From JBLHKW01 sp047618565 (lineage in GTDB: Bacteria > Planctomycetota > UBA1135 > GCA-002686595): a stretch of 13,484 nucleotides of DNA. The stretch is from contig JBLHKW010000138.1 in assembly GCA_047618565.1 (NCBI GenBank), positions 1 to 13,484 on the forward strand, read 5' to 3'. Below, in pieces: positions 6,514-13,014 of the stretch; positions within the stretch are counted from its first letter, which is position 1, and every line of letters begins with the position of its first letter. The notes under the pieces are model-generated. The model saw nothing but the letters and a program-made list of their open reading frames with translations, had not been told where the DNA came from and made no database searches. The position numbers and the translations under genes were made by a program.

Positions 6514-7686
6514 ATGAAACTCCTCACTCGCACGACCTCGCTTCTGCTTCTCTGCCTCGCAACCGAGAGCCTGAGCGCTCAGACGATCGACATGCCTGAC
6601 TACTGGCCGCTCGCCCCTGGCTACTCGTGGAAGGGCGTTGCTCCTGGTGCCATGGATCCTTGTACCGCCAGCAGCCCACTCACATGGGACGTGACCCCGG
6701 ATGTCCACCCGGCTCCCGCTTGCCCAGCCCCTGCCTTCCTGGTCGGCCCTGACCCGGACAACGCTTTCTGCGTCGAGAACACGGGCGGCGTGTTCACGTT
6801 TCACGGCTACTACGCCAGCGGTACCTTCATTCCGGGCTCTGCTGGCTCCATTTCCATGGGCGTGATCGCCGACGGATTCAGCTTCCAGGTGGAACCGACC
6901 ATCTGGGTCATGATCCGCGACTGGAGCAAGATCAGCCATGCGGACAAGGTTCTCTACGACATCGATCTGGCCCTGCCCGGTGTCATCGCCTGGGTCTGGT
7001 ACGACACGAACTTCGGCGGTGGAAACGATCACCACCCCGTCATGGAGTCGGGCCTGCCTGGTGGAACCTCGCCGCCCGCAGGCAACATCACCGACATCGA
7101 CTGGTTCGTGAAGGACGTTGGCTTTCACGCGTACATGGATGTTGGCGCGGGCACCGGCGATCCCTGGCCGCCCGTAATCGATCTTTTCTACCACGCATCG
7201 TTCGACTGCAACGGGAACGGCATCGTCGACCGGGTGGACATCGCGATGGGGACGAGCCTGGACCTCAACCTGGACTGCTTGCCAGATGAATGCGCGTGCG
7301 TCTCCTACTGCGCGTCGCTTCCGAACGCGACCGGCTCGGCCGCGTTGCTCACGTGCAGCGGCGACCCGGGCTCGAGCCTGGTCTTGACGAGCACGCCGGT
7401 ACCGAACACGACCGGTCAGTTCTTCTACGGCCCGATGATGCTGGCGGGTGGATCGAGCCTGGGTGACGGTCTGCGCTGCGTCGGCGGCGCGACGACCCGC
7501 ATCCTGCCGTTCGTGAGTGCGGGCATGATGATGCAAGCAGCGAACACTGCCAGTATCTCCCTGAACTACACGGCGCCCTACGCTTCGGGTCTGACCGGCA
7601 CCCAGAACTTTCAGTACTGGTTCCGCTCGGGCCTGGGTACAGGAACGGGTTCCAATACCTCGAACGCGATCGCGGTCACGTTCTGA
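6514..7686 (+). CDS. Secreted planctomycete-type protein of unknown function
   Basis: A 390-residue protein with a signal peptide (MKLLTRTTSLLLLCLATESL, likely cleaved after SLSA at residue 22). The body (residues 25-225) is rich in Trp, Tyr, Pro and Gly with no domain I recognise. Residues 231-260 hold a calcium-loop-like motif, DCNGNGIVD then DCLPDEC, the kind often seen in planctomycete exported proteins. The C-terminal 120 residues (FFYGPMML, GDGLRCVGG, QYWFRSGLG, ending AIAVTF) match a C-terminal module that recurs in exported planctomycete proteins and probably serves as a sorting or adhesion domain; that role is inference. Its cellular place should be outside the cytoplasm. There is no Shine-Dalgarno sequence before the ATG. 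It is divergent from the recombinase and is followed by a recombinase fragment and a strong hairpin. Confidence 0.85.
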   Translation: MKLLTRTTSLLLLCLATESLSAQTIDMPDYWPLAPGYSWKGVAPGAMDPCTASSPLTWDVTPDVHPAPACPAPAFLVGPDPDNAFCVENTGGVFTFHGYYASGTFIPGSAGSISMGVIADGFSFQVEPTIWVMIRDWSKISHADKVLYDIDLALPGVIAWVWYDTNFGGGNDHHPVMESGLPGGTSPPAGNITDIDWFVKDVGFHAYMDVGAGTGDPWPPVIDLFYHASFDCNGNGIVDRVDIAMGTSLDLNLDCLPDECACVSYCASLPNATGSAALLTCSGDPGSSLVLTSTPVPNTTGQFFYGPMMLAGGSSLGDGLRCVGGATTRILPFVSAGMMMQAANTASISLNYTAPYASGLTGTQNFQYWFRSGLGTGTGSNTSNAIAVTF

Positions 7687-7707
7687 GCCGGTCCGGCGCA
7701 CCTCATC

Positions 7708-7749
7708 GCGCGGGTGCAGCTCGATGGCCTCGCGTGGAGTGATCTGCAC
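7708..7749 (-). pseudogene. Remnant of a tyrosine recombinase N-terminal domain
   Basis: On the minus strand this reads VQITPREAIELHPR, which aligns with VIITLSQAIELHLR of the intact recombinase (its bases 6101-6142). By eye 31 of 42 bases agree without gaps. No more of a recombinase can be recognised on either side: the stop of the secreted-protein gene is 22 bases to the left and the 18-bp hairpin 20 bases to the right. It is best read as the relic of a second integrase. Confidence 0.55.
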
Positions 7750-7768
7750 GCCGAGCATTGCCCCAGAA

Positions 7769-7808
7769 AGAGACCGGACCCAGGTGTGAGCACCTGGGTC
7801 CGGTCTCT
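7769..7808. terminator. Perfect 18-bp hairpin between convergent genes
   Basis: An 18-base arm (7769-7786, starting AGAGACCGG) is perfectly complementary to 7791-7808 across a four-base loop TGAG. It lies 82 bases after the stop of the secreted-protein gene (plus) and 44 bases after the stop of the methyltransferase gene (minus), the expected place for a bidirectional terminator. No U tract follows on either strand, so factor-independent termination is not certain; the length and perfection also fit a mobile palindromic element. Confidence 0.65.
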
Positions 7809-7852
7809 GCACGTTGAACGGCTGTCGGCACGCTCGTGCGGTCGCGCTCAGC

Positions 7853-8587
7853 TCAAGAAGCGCTCTTGCCCTTCGGGAAGGGCAGGAGCATCGACACGCG
7901 CTTCTGGTACGAGCGATAGCCGTCCCCGTGCACCTTGACCAGGTCGCGCTCCTCGATGTGGACGCCCACCACGGCGTACGCCGTCGACATGGCGGCGAAC
8001 AGCAGGCGCCCCTGGCTCATCTCCGGTGCCGCCCAGAAGGCGATGATGAATCCGAGCATGATCGGGTGGCGCACCCATCGGTAAAGGAAGTGCTCGACGT
8101 AGCGCGGAGGCGTGTACGGCTTGCCCTGCAGGTAAAGCGTCACCTGGCGCATGCCGAACAGATCGAAGTGGTCGATCATGAACGTCGCCAGCAGGACGAT
8201 CGCCCAGCCGGCTGCAAACACGGCCAGGATCACCGTGGCCATGACACCGTCGACGCTCCAGACGACGTCGGGCATCGGGCGCCATTGCCAGTACAGCACG
8301 ATGAAGAGGATGTTGGTGACCATCACGAAGGTGCTGCGTTCGGCGGCTTCCGGAATGACCTTTGTCCAGCGATCCTTGAAGGCCGGGCGCGCCATGATGG
8401 TGTGCTGGACCGCGAAGACGGTGAGCAGCCCCGCGTTGATCAGGATCGCGGTCATCAGGCTCCCGACCTCGCCGTCGTCGATCGCTTTCGGCACGGCGAT
8501 GCCTCCGACGAAGCCTATCGCGTAGACAAAGACGGGCAGAAACAGCACGTAGCTGATCAGACCGTAGAGGAATATCAGGACTCGCAT
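7853..8587 (-). CDS. mddA: Methanethiol S-methyltransferase (MddA-like membrane enzyme)
   Basis: A 244-residue integral membrane protein of the NnrU/isoprenylcysteine methyltransferase-like superfamily. MddA methylates methanethiol with S-adenosylmethionine to give dimethyl sulfide. Recognisable MddA features are the N-terminus (LYGLISYVLFLPVFVYAIGFVGG), LQHxxMARPxFK-like VQHTIMARPAFK at 60-71, YWQWRPMP at 99-106, DHFDLFGMRQV at 139-149, the SAM-binding segment LYRWVRHPIMLGFIIAFW at 168-185 and EERDL with HGDGYRSYQKRV at 212-231. Five or six membrane spans are evident. The start at 8587 is chosen because the conserved N-terminus begins there and AAAGGA (8597-8602, plus-strand coordinates) precedes it; the frame is open to 8752 without similarity. 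It converges on the secreted-protein gene. Whether the substrate is methanethiol cannot be settled from sequence alone. Confidence 0.82.
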   Translation of the reverse strand: MRVLIFLYGLISYVLFLPVFVYAIGFVGGIAVPKAIDDGEVGSLMTAILINAGLLTVFAVQHTIMARPAFKDRWTKVIPEAAERSTFVMVTNILFIVLYWQWRPMPDVVWSVDGVMATVILAVFAAGWAIVLLATFMIDHFDLFGMRQVTLYLQGKPYTPPRYVEHFLYRWVRHPIMLGFIIAFWAAPEMSQGRLLFAAMSTAYAVVGVHIEERDLVKVHGDGYRSYQKRVSMLLPFPKGKSAS

Positions 8588-8877
8588 GTTTCCAGATCCT
8601 TTGCAGCTGTGTCGAGTGCCAGATAGCACCCGGGGGAGTTCGCCAATCAAGAACAGGTGATGGGCATCGATTCGGAGAGGCCCGGATAAGGTCTCTGCGA
8701 CGATCGTGCAACCGTGCCGGGTTCTTGAGGACTCAAGAGAGCCTAACTGCACCGGACATTGAGCGCACGGGTGTCATCCGGCAATCACGCTAGAATGGGT
8801 CCTTTTTCGCGGCGTTATCGCGCCTGCAGCCGTCAATTATCCCTCCTGGGAATGGACACGTTGCGCGAATCTGAATC
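8588..8877. other. Divergent intergenic region with a 16-bp dyad
   Basis: This 290-base stretch separates the methyltransferase gene (leftward) from the frameshifted TPR gene (rightward) and should hold both promoters. The only clear structure is the dyad TCTTGAG GA CTCAAGA at 8723-8738. A TAGAAT that could be a -10 element for the rightward gene is at 8791-8796, but no matching -35 is visible. I see no further gene. Confidence 0.4.
8723..8738. promoter_or_regulatory. Operator-like dyad
   Basis: Two perfect 7-base arms, TCTTGAG and CTCAAGA, with a two-base centre. Too short in loop to be a terminator hairpin and placed in a divergent promoter region, so a dimeric regulator site is the simplest reading. 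Confidence 0.4.
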
Positions 8878-9224
8878 ATGGGTCCGATGCTCGTTCACCT
8901 CGCTGCCCTTCCAGTCGTGCTCGCGCTGGCCGTCCCGTTGCTGCTCAGGACGAGGTGGCGGAATTCGATCAGGCGTTCGAGGCGGATACCGCTGCGCTGC
9001 CGGATGGACGGTACGACGCGGGCATTGCAGCGTTCGAGCGGTGCCTGGAGCTGCGGCCCGAGGAGCTGCTCTGCACATACCACGTGGCGGGTACGCACGC
9101 GCTTGCAGGACGCGCGGACGACGCGTTCGCGGAAGTGCTCGAGCGGCACATGGGGCTGGCGAATCCAGGACCGGTGTTCCCGGGGTCCTCGAGCTCCGCG
9201 CTCAACTATCCTGGACTGCTGTAG
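8878..9224 (+). pseudogene. Secreted TPR protein, frameshifted
   Basis: A signal peptide is encoded from ATG 8878 (MGPMLVHLAALPVVLALAVP), but the frame then goes into basic nonsense. One base out of frame, AQDEVAEFDQAFEAD follows, then a tetratricopeptide-like segment (GRYDAGIAAFERCLELRPEE and LLCTYHVAGTHALAGRADDAFAEV) up to a stop at 9222-9224. Joining the two by a single-base insertion near 8936-8945 gives a normal secreted protein with signal peptide cleaved before AQDE. The region after AFAEVLERH also lacks the expected continuation, so a second lesion or truncation is likely. TPR proteins of this type mediate protein contacts outside the cytoplasm. A sequencing error at 8936-8945 is the main alternative to real decay. 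Confidence 0.55.
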
Positions 9225-9290
9225 AAGCGACAGCCCCCATCGAAACCTCTACCGTGCTCCCGGTGCAGCTTCGTTCCGCACGATCCCAGG

Positions 9291-10244
9291 TCAGAGCGTT
9301 CGCGCCACGCGAAAGCCAATCCGGTTGCTACGGGTATCCGGCCCGCCAGCGTCGCGCACCGCAGAGCGACAGAGGCGCGCGTTGTCATACCAGGACCCGC
9401 CCCGCAGGGTGTGAGCCCCGTCACCGGTCGACTGTACGAACGGATCTACCGCCACCGCATCGCCACCCGCGTAGGCATCGGCCGAGTACATGTCAGCGCA
9501 CCACTCCCACAGGCTGCCATGCATCTCGTGCAATCCCCAGGCGTTCGGTGGCAGCGAACCCGCGAGGGCGGTGCTCATTCGACATCCGGGCGATGGCCGC
9601 GTCACCCAATCCACTTCCAGCTTGCCGTCCACGACACGGGCACTCTCGACATCGCCGTCATTGAAGTTCACCAGAGCGTGACGGATCGGTCCGTCGAAGC
9701 TGAACGGCCCGGTCGTACCCGCTCGGCACGCATACTCCCATTCCGCCTCCGTCGGTATCCGCAGCGACTCGCGCCCTGCCGGATCGCCTTCATTCGCGTT
9801 CGCCAGGAAGGCCTCCACGTCTCTCATGGACGGGTCGAAGGGCTTGCCTTCCCCTTCGAAGAAGCTGGGCCTCGGTCCCATCGACCGCTGCCATTGCGCC
9901 TGGGTCACTTCCGTCGCTCCGAGGTAGAACGCCCTGGTCAGCCGTACCCGGCGCTGGGGCCCTTCGTCCGATCCGCGACCCGGCTCCGATTCCGGCGAGC
10001 CCATGAGGAACTCTCCCGGCATCACCAGCACCATCTCGATCCCCGTGGCCCGGTCGCGCACCTTCCACGGTTGCCCGCTCTGCTCGATCCTGCGACGCAT
10101 CGTTGCATCCACGACCTCGGAGCCCGGGCGCCCGGACACGACCTCGTACCAGTCCGCGGTCACGTGTGCTGGCGTGGTCGCGTCGGAAGCACCCCGGTCC
10201 CATGTGCATGCCTGCAACAGCGAACCGAGGGCCAGCAACCGCAT
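9291..10244 (-). CDS. FGE/SUMF-fold lipoprotein lacking the first active-site Cys
   Basis: A 317-residue protein from ATG 10244; the frame is open to 10487 without a credible N-terminus there. The start is supported by a short hydrophobic segment ending LLQAC, a near-lipobox (Cys13), so it is probably a lipoprotein. The FGE-sulfatase domain is complete: MVLVMPGEFLMGSP, then VTQAQWQ, RIPTEAEWEYACRAGT, NAWGLHEMHGSLWEWC and RGGSWYDNARLCRSA at 281-295, ending IGFRVAR. In true formylglycine-generating enzymes two cysteines five residues apart bind copper; here Asp287 occupies the first position and Cys292 the second. Sulfatase activation is therefore unlikely; many bacterial members of this fold have other, mostly unknown roles. 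It converges on the TPR pseudogene and lies 257 bases after the MBL-fold gene on the same strand. Confidence 0.85.
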   Translation of the reverse strand: MRLLALGSLLQACTWDRGASDATTPAHVTADWYEVVSGRPGSEVVDATMRRRIEQSGQPWKVRDRATGIEMVLVMPGEFLMGSPESEPGRGSDEGPQRRVRLTRAFYLGATEVTQAQWQRSMGPRPSFFEGEGKPFDPSMRDVEAFLANANEGDPAGRESLRIPTEAEWEYACRAGTTGPFSFDGPIRHALVNFNDGDVESARVVDGKLEVDWVTRPSPGCRMSTALAGSLPPNAWGLHEMHGSLWEWCADMYSADAYAGGDAVAVDPFVQSTGDGAHTLRGGSWYDNARLCRSAVRDAGGPDTRSNRIGFRVARTL

Positions 10245-10501
10245 TGCGCCGGCGCACCCCGACCACGAAGCCCGGCGCACAATGACCTCGACCCCATGCG
10301 CCGGTGATGCACCGACAGCCCCTGAGCAAACGACTGTGTCCAACATGGCTTTGAGTACGGTCCCGCTGGCTTCGTGTTGGCAGCGAGCGTGTCCCGACGC
10401 GAAATACTCTCCCTCTGCGCGGGACAAGCTCGGTCGCTGATGCGGCTCGAGCGGGACATTCAGAGGCCGGTCGGCAGTCGTCGCCACGGCGCAACGCGCA
10501 C
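10245..10501. other. Intergenic region between the MBL-fold and FGE-fold genes
   Basis: No gene, tandem repeat or convincing hairpin is seen in these 257 bases. The FGE frame is open through almost all of it (to 10487), but the translation has no recognisable N-terminus and does not resemble the family, so I leave it non-coding. Confidence 0.35.
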
Positions 10502-11473
10502 TCAGGGAAACGCGGTCGTCGTCCCCAGGCCGGCCATGTGGTATCCGTCGCCGAAGACTTCCCGGAACACCGCGAAGGCGGCATGCCCGGAGCAGTGAGC
10601 CGGGGCCACGCCGGTCACGCCGAGCTCGTTCTTCATGCGTGCCGCCACGCCGCCGATCTCGTCGGACGTGTACGGAAGCATGTGATAGCCACCGAACACC
10701 AGCCCGATGGTGCGGTCGAGGTGGGCCCTGGTCGAGCGCACGATGGTCTCGACCTGGCTGTGTGAACAGCCCACCATGAGCACGTCCCCCGTTGGGCTCT
10801 CGAGGTTCAGGGATAGCTCCGGTAGCCCGGTCGTCTTGACGTCGCCCGAGTCCTGCGGACCGGCGATGGTCGGGTAGCTGCTGAAGTATCCGATGAACGG
10901 TGAGCGGGTGGCGATCAGGGTGAGGCCGGGAGCGATCTCGGTGTGTCCTGAAACGAACTCCACGTCGGCTCCCCAGAAGCGTCCGCTCTGGCGGAACATG
11001 ATCTTCGACTTCGTGCCACCGAAGTAACGCTGCTCGGGCGGGAGCGACGCCGCGGCTCCCTCTTCCGCACCGCTCAGGTCGAACTCGACGTTCATGCCCC
11101 AGAACATGTCCGCGGGGAAGTAGATCTTGACGTCCGGATTGACCTCGAGGAGGTAGTCGAAGCCGTTGATGTGGTCGAAGTGAGCGTGCGAGGCGACCGC
11201 AAGATCCACGTCCGCCAGATCGATGCCGAGAGCTGCGGCATTCGACTTGAGAATGTCCGCGTTGGTGCCCGAGTCAAAGAGAATGGTCAGCCCCTCGTAG
11301 CGAACGAGGGCAGAGAAACCAAAGTCGTGCGTCAGGCCCTCCGTCGGAGGACCGAACGCATCGTAGAGGTTGATGATGTGGTTCCCATCGGGCTTCGCCG
11401 GGGGCAACGACGCACACGCCGCGGCCAGTGCCGCAAGACTCGGAATCGCCCACCACTTGCCGGATGTTGACAT
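10502..11473 (-). CDS. MBL-fold metallohydrolase lipoprotein (dihydropterin-type subfamily)
   Basis: A 323-residue protein. Residues 1-20 form an export signal ending LAALAAAC, so Cys20 is probably lipidated. The metal site HAHFDH is at 96-101, preceded by LFDSGTNADIL at 65-75; later metal-site regions are VGCSHSQVETI, FGGYHM and APAHCSGHAAF. This order and the SHS/GGYH motifs are those of the subfamily often annotated as 7,8-dihydropterin-6-methyl-4-(beta-D-ribofuranosyl)-aminobenzene-5'-phosphate synthase-like; most members have no established substrate. An exported, lipid-anchored version argues against a role in cytoplasmic pterin synthesis. No strong ribosome site precedes the ATG. It is transcribed in the same direction as the FGE-fold gene but 257 bases apart. 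Confidence 0.88.
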   Translation of the reverse strand: MSTSGKWWAIPSLAALAAACASLPPAKPDGNHIINLYDAFGPPTEGLTHDFGFSALVRYEGLTILFDSGTNADILKSNAAALGIDLADVDLAVASHAHFDHINGFDYLLEVNPDVKIYFPADMFWGMNVEFDLSGAEEGAAASLPPEQRYFGGTKSKIMFRQSGRFWGADVEFVSGHTEIAPGLTLIATRSPFIGYFSSYPTIAGPQDSGDVKTTGLPELSLNLESPTGDVLMVGCSHSQVETIVRSTRAHLDRTIGLVFGGYHMLPYTSDEIGGVAARMKNELGVTGVAPAHCSGHAAFAVFREVFGDGYHMAGLGTTTAFP

Positions 11474-11577
11474 CGCTCAAGAATGTCAGGCCGGCCAGGC
11501 GAGCACAAGCCGCGGCACCCACGCTCGCCGGGCGAACAGGCTGCATGCGGGAGCTGGCCCGGGCGGCACGTCGAGCT

Positions 11578-11597
11578 CGGGGGAATCGCCTCCCCCG
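11578..11597 (-). terminator. Hairpin after the repeat-protein gene
   Basis: CGGGGGA at 11578-11584 pairs perfectly with TCCCCCG at 11591-11597 around a six-base loop, seven bases past the stop codon of the repeat-protein gene on the minus strand. It should end that transcript before the MBL-fold gene. There is no T tract after it. Confidence 0.55.
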
Positions 11598-11604
11598 GTG
11601 AGGC

Positions 11605-12378
11605 TCAGTATTCCTCGAACAGCGACCCGCCTCGCCAGTCGTCATAGTTCGAAGCTGCACGGCCATAGCCGCCGCTGACGGTGGCGCGCAACCCGCTGGC
11701 CGTGTTGAAGTACCCTCCACTGACCGTGCTGGAATCACCGGTGGCGAGGTTGAGATACCCTCCACTGACCGATGACCAGTCCGCGTTCGCGGAGCCGCCA
11801 AGCCCGCCGCTGACCGAGGACGAGCTCGCGCCAGCGTAATTGTAGGCGCCGCCGCTGATCGAGGAGTTCGGGCCACCGGCAAGGTTGCTCAGGCCGCCAC
11901 TGACCGTGGCAGAAGTGTTGCTGGCCGTGTTGTTCGTGCCGCCGCTGACCGACGACCATGAACCACTGATGGTGTTCACCTCACCCGCCACCAGCCCACC
12001 GAAGCTGGAGAAGTTGTTGTTGCGGCCGCCGACGATGTTGTGCGAACCGGTGCGATTGTCCGCAGCACCGCGCAGCTCGTTGTATCCAACGATGAGATTG
12101 CCGAGGCCCGTGGTCGCGCCGTCCGTCGAGCCAGAACCGTCGACGATGCGAAAGTTGACGCCGGTAAGCTGGATCGTCTTCACCATCCCTCCCTGACCAT
12201 CGTCCAGGTAGACGATGCTCATGTGATTGAGAATCTCCAGCTGCTCATCGCTCAGGCGATGGACGCGGCTGGCTGTACCGACCAGCTGAGCCGACGCGGG
12301 CGCTGCCAGAAGGCCGCTGGTGCAGACCGCGAGAGTGGCTACAGTGACGGTTCGGGCGAGGATGCTATTGGAGATCAT
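11605..12378 (-). CDS. Exported protein with eight 15-residue VSGG repeats (YadA-head-like)
   Basis: A 257-residue protein from ATG 12378 with a signal peptide of 30 residues (ending LLAAPASA before QLVG). ATG 12402 is an alternative and the frame is open to 12495. After a leader region (residues 31-128, with LSDEQLEILNHMSIVYLDDG) come eight units of exactly 15 residues (129-248), each starting [VI]SGG or a variant and most carrying N-x-A at positions 7-9. Degenerate units precede them. Such left-handed beta-roll repeats are found in trimeric autotransporter heads and in planctomycete exported proteins. No stalk or membrane anchor domain follows; the chain ends DDWRGGSLFEEY. It is expected at the cell surface or secreted, possibly as an oligomer. 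No ribosome site is evident. A hairpin follows the stop. Confidence 0.8.
   Translation of the reverse strand: MISNSILARTVTVATLAVCTSGLLAAPASAQLVGTASRVHRLSDEQLEILNHMSIVYLDDGQGGMVKTIQLTGVNFRIVDGSGSTDGATTGLGNLIVGYNELRGAADNRTGSHNIVGGRNNNFSSFGGLVAGEVNTISGSWSSVSGGTNNTASNTSATVSGGLSNLAGGPNSSISGGAYNYAGASSSSVSGGLGGSANADWSSVSGGYLNLATGDSSTVSGGYFNTASGLRATVSGGYGRAASNYDDWRGGSLFEEY
11635..11994 (-). repeat. Eight in-frame 45-bp repeats
   Basis: Eight consecutive 45-base units encoding the 15-residue repeats. The most constant bases are those for [VI]SGG (plus strand GCCGCTGAC or TCCACTGAC-like). The exact 45-base period means copy number can change without shifting the frame. Confidence 0.8.
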
Positions 12379-12496
12379 TGGATGAAGGGGACGAGTGGCC
12401 ATTCTGGATGGAGAACAGGGAGTGCCGGCGCGCTCCCTCCTGTCGAGGAGCGGGTCAGAGGGAACCCGAGACTGGAACCTACCACGAAATTGCAAT

Positions 12497-12620
12497 TCCG
12501 CGGGTGCCGGACCATGGACCTCCAGCGGGCCTCCGCGTCGCGCTCAGCGGAGCGGCACGGGCGCGCGTTGTCATGCCAGGATCCGGCCCGCAGGGAGTGC
12601 GTTCGGTCACCGCCCGCACG
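12497..12620 (-). pseudogene. Relic of the C-terminus of a second FGE-fold gene
   Basis: The minus strand reads RTHSLRAGSWHDNARPCRSA followed by ERDA, which aligns with GAHTLRGGSWYDNARLCRSA followed by VRDA of the intact FGE-fold protein. At DNA level the block corresponds to about 9307-9430. The frame is disturbed after RDA, and nothing of the rest of the domain (about 250 residues) is found upstream, where unrelated sequence begins near 12620. It lies between the repeat protein and the small cyclase-like gene. Confidence 0.7.
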
Positions 12621-12645
12621 GAGCGCTTCACGCTGATCGGACCCC

Positions 12646-12990
12646 CTACTCTGGGACGTTCCTCGCGATCTCTCGGTAGCGCATTGTTGCCCGGTGGCTG
12701 GGATCTCCCTCGCGGCAGAACGCGAGCGACGCGAGCCCACGGCTGAGGTTCTCCACAACAACCCTTCCGTCGACCAGCCTCGCTTCGAGTGCCCCGCAGG
12801 CCTGCCGGTCCTTCGGGCTCTTCCTGGCGGCACCGTAGGTCGCCAAGACGTGCACGTAGCAGAAGAGGTTGTAGCCCCGGAACGGAGACTCGACCTTGCC
12901 GAATAGCGCCCCGATTCCGAAGTGACGGCGGAGGCTCTCCTCGAGCCGGGGATTCAGCTTACGCCCTGCGAAACCCCAGGGGTTCCCCAT
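12646..12990 (-). CDS. Short protein resembling the C-terminus of prenyltransferase/cyclase-like proteins
   Basis: A 114-residue frame starting 24 bases after the stop of the propeller gene on the same strand, with AGGAG two bases before the ATG (closer than ideal). The sequence (NLFCYVHVLATYG at about 41-53, EARLVDGRVVVENLSRGLASLAFCREGDPS at about 69-98 and ATMRYREI) recalls the C-terminal end of a group of proteins with terpene-cyclase/prenyltransferase-type alpha-toroid repeats; I recognise only this tail and none of the catalytic repeats. It is either a stand-alone small gene or a 5'-truncated remnant. The family match is from memory and uncertain. Confidence 0.5.
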   Translation of the reverse strand: MGNPWGFAGRKLNPRLEESLRRHFGIGALFGKVESPFRGYNLFCYVHVLATYGAARKSPKDRQACGALEARLVDGRVVVENLSRGLASLAFCREGDPSHRATMRYREIARNVPE

Positions 12991-13014
12991 CGCTCCTGAC
13001 GCCCCGGACCCTCG

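Noticed and set aside
6217..7812. 531-codon open frame on the minus strand opposite the secreted-protein gene
   Set aside because: Arg-rich, low-complexity translation without domains; the plus strand has a signal peptide and a known C-terminal module. Only its first residues, the recombinase relic, are meaningful.
8759..9664. 301-codon plus-strand open frame
   Set aside because: Arg/Ser-rich translation crossing both the TPR remnant and the antisense of the FGE-fold gene; no coding signature.
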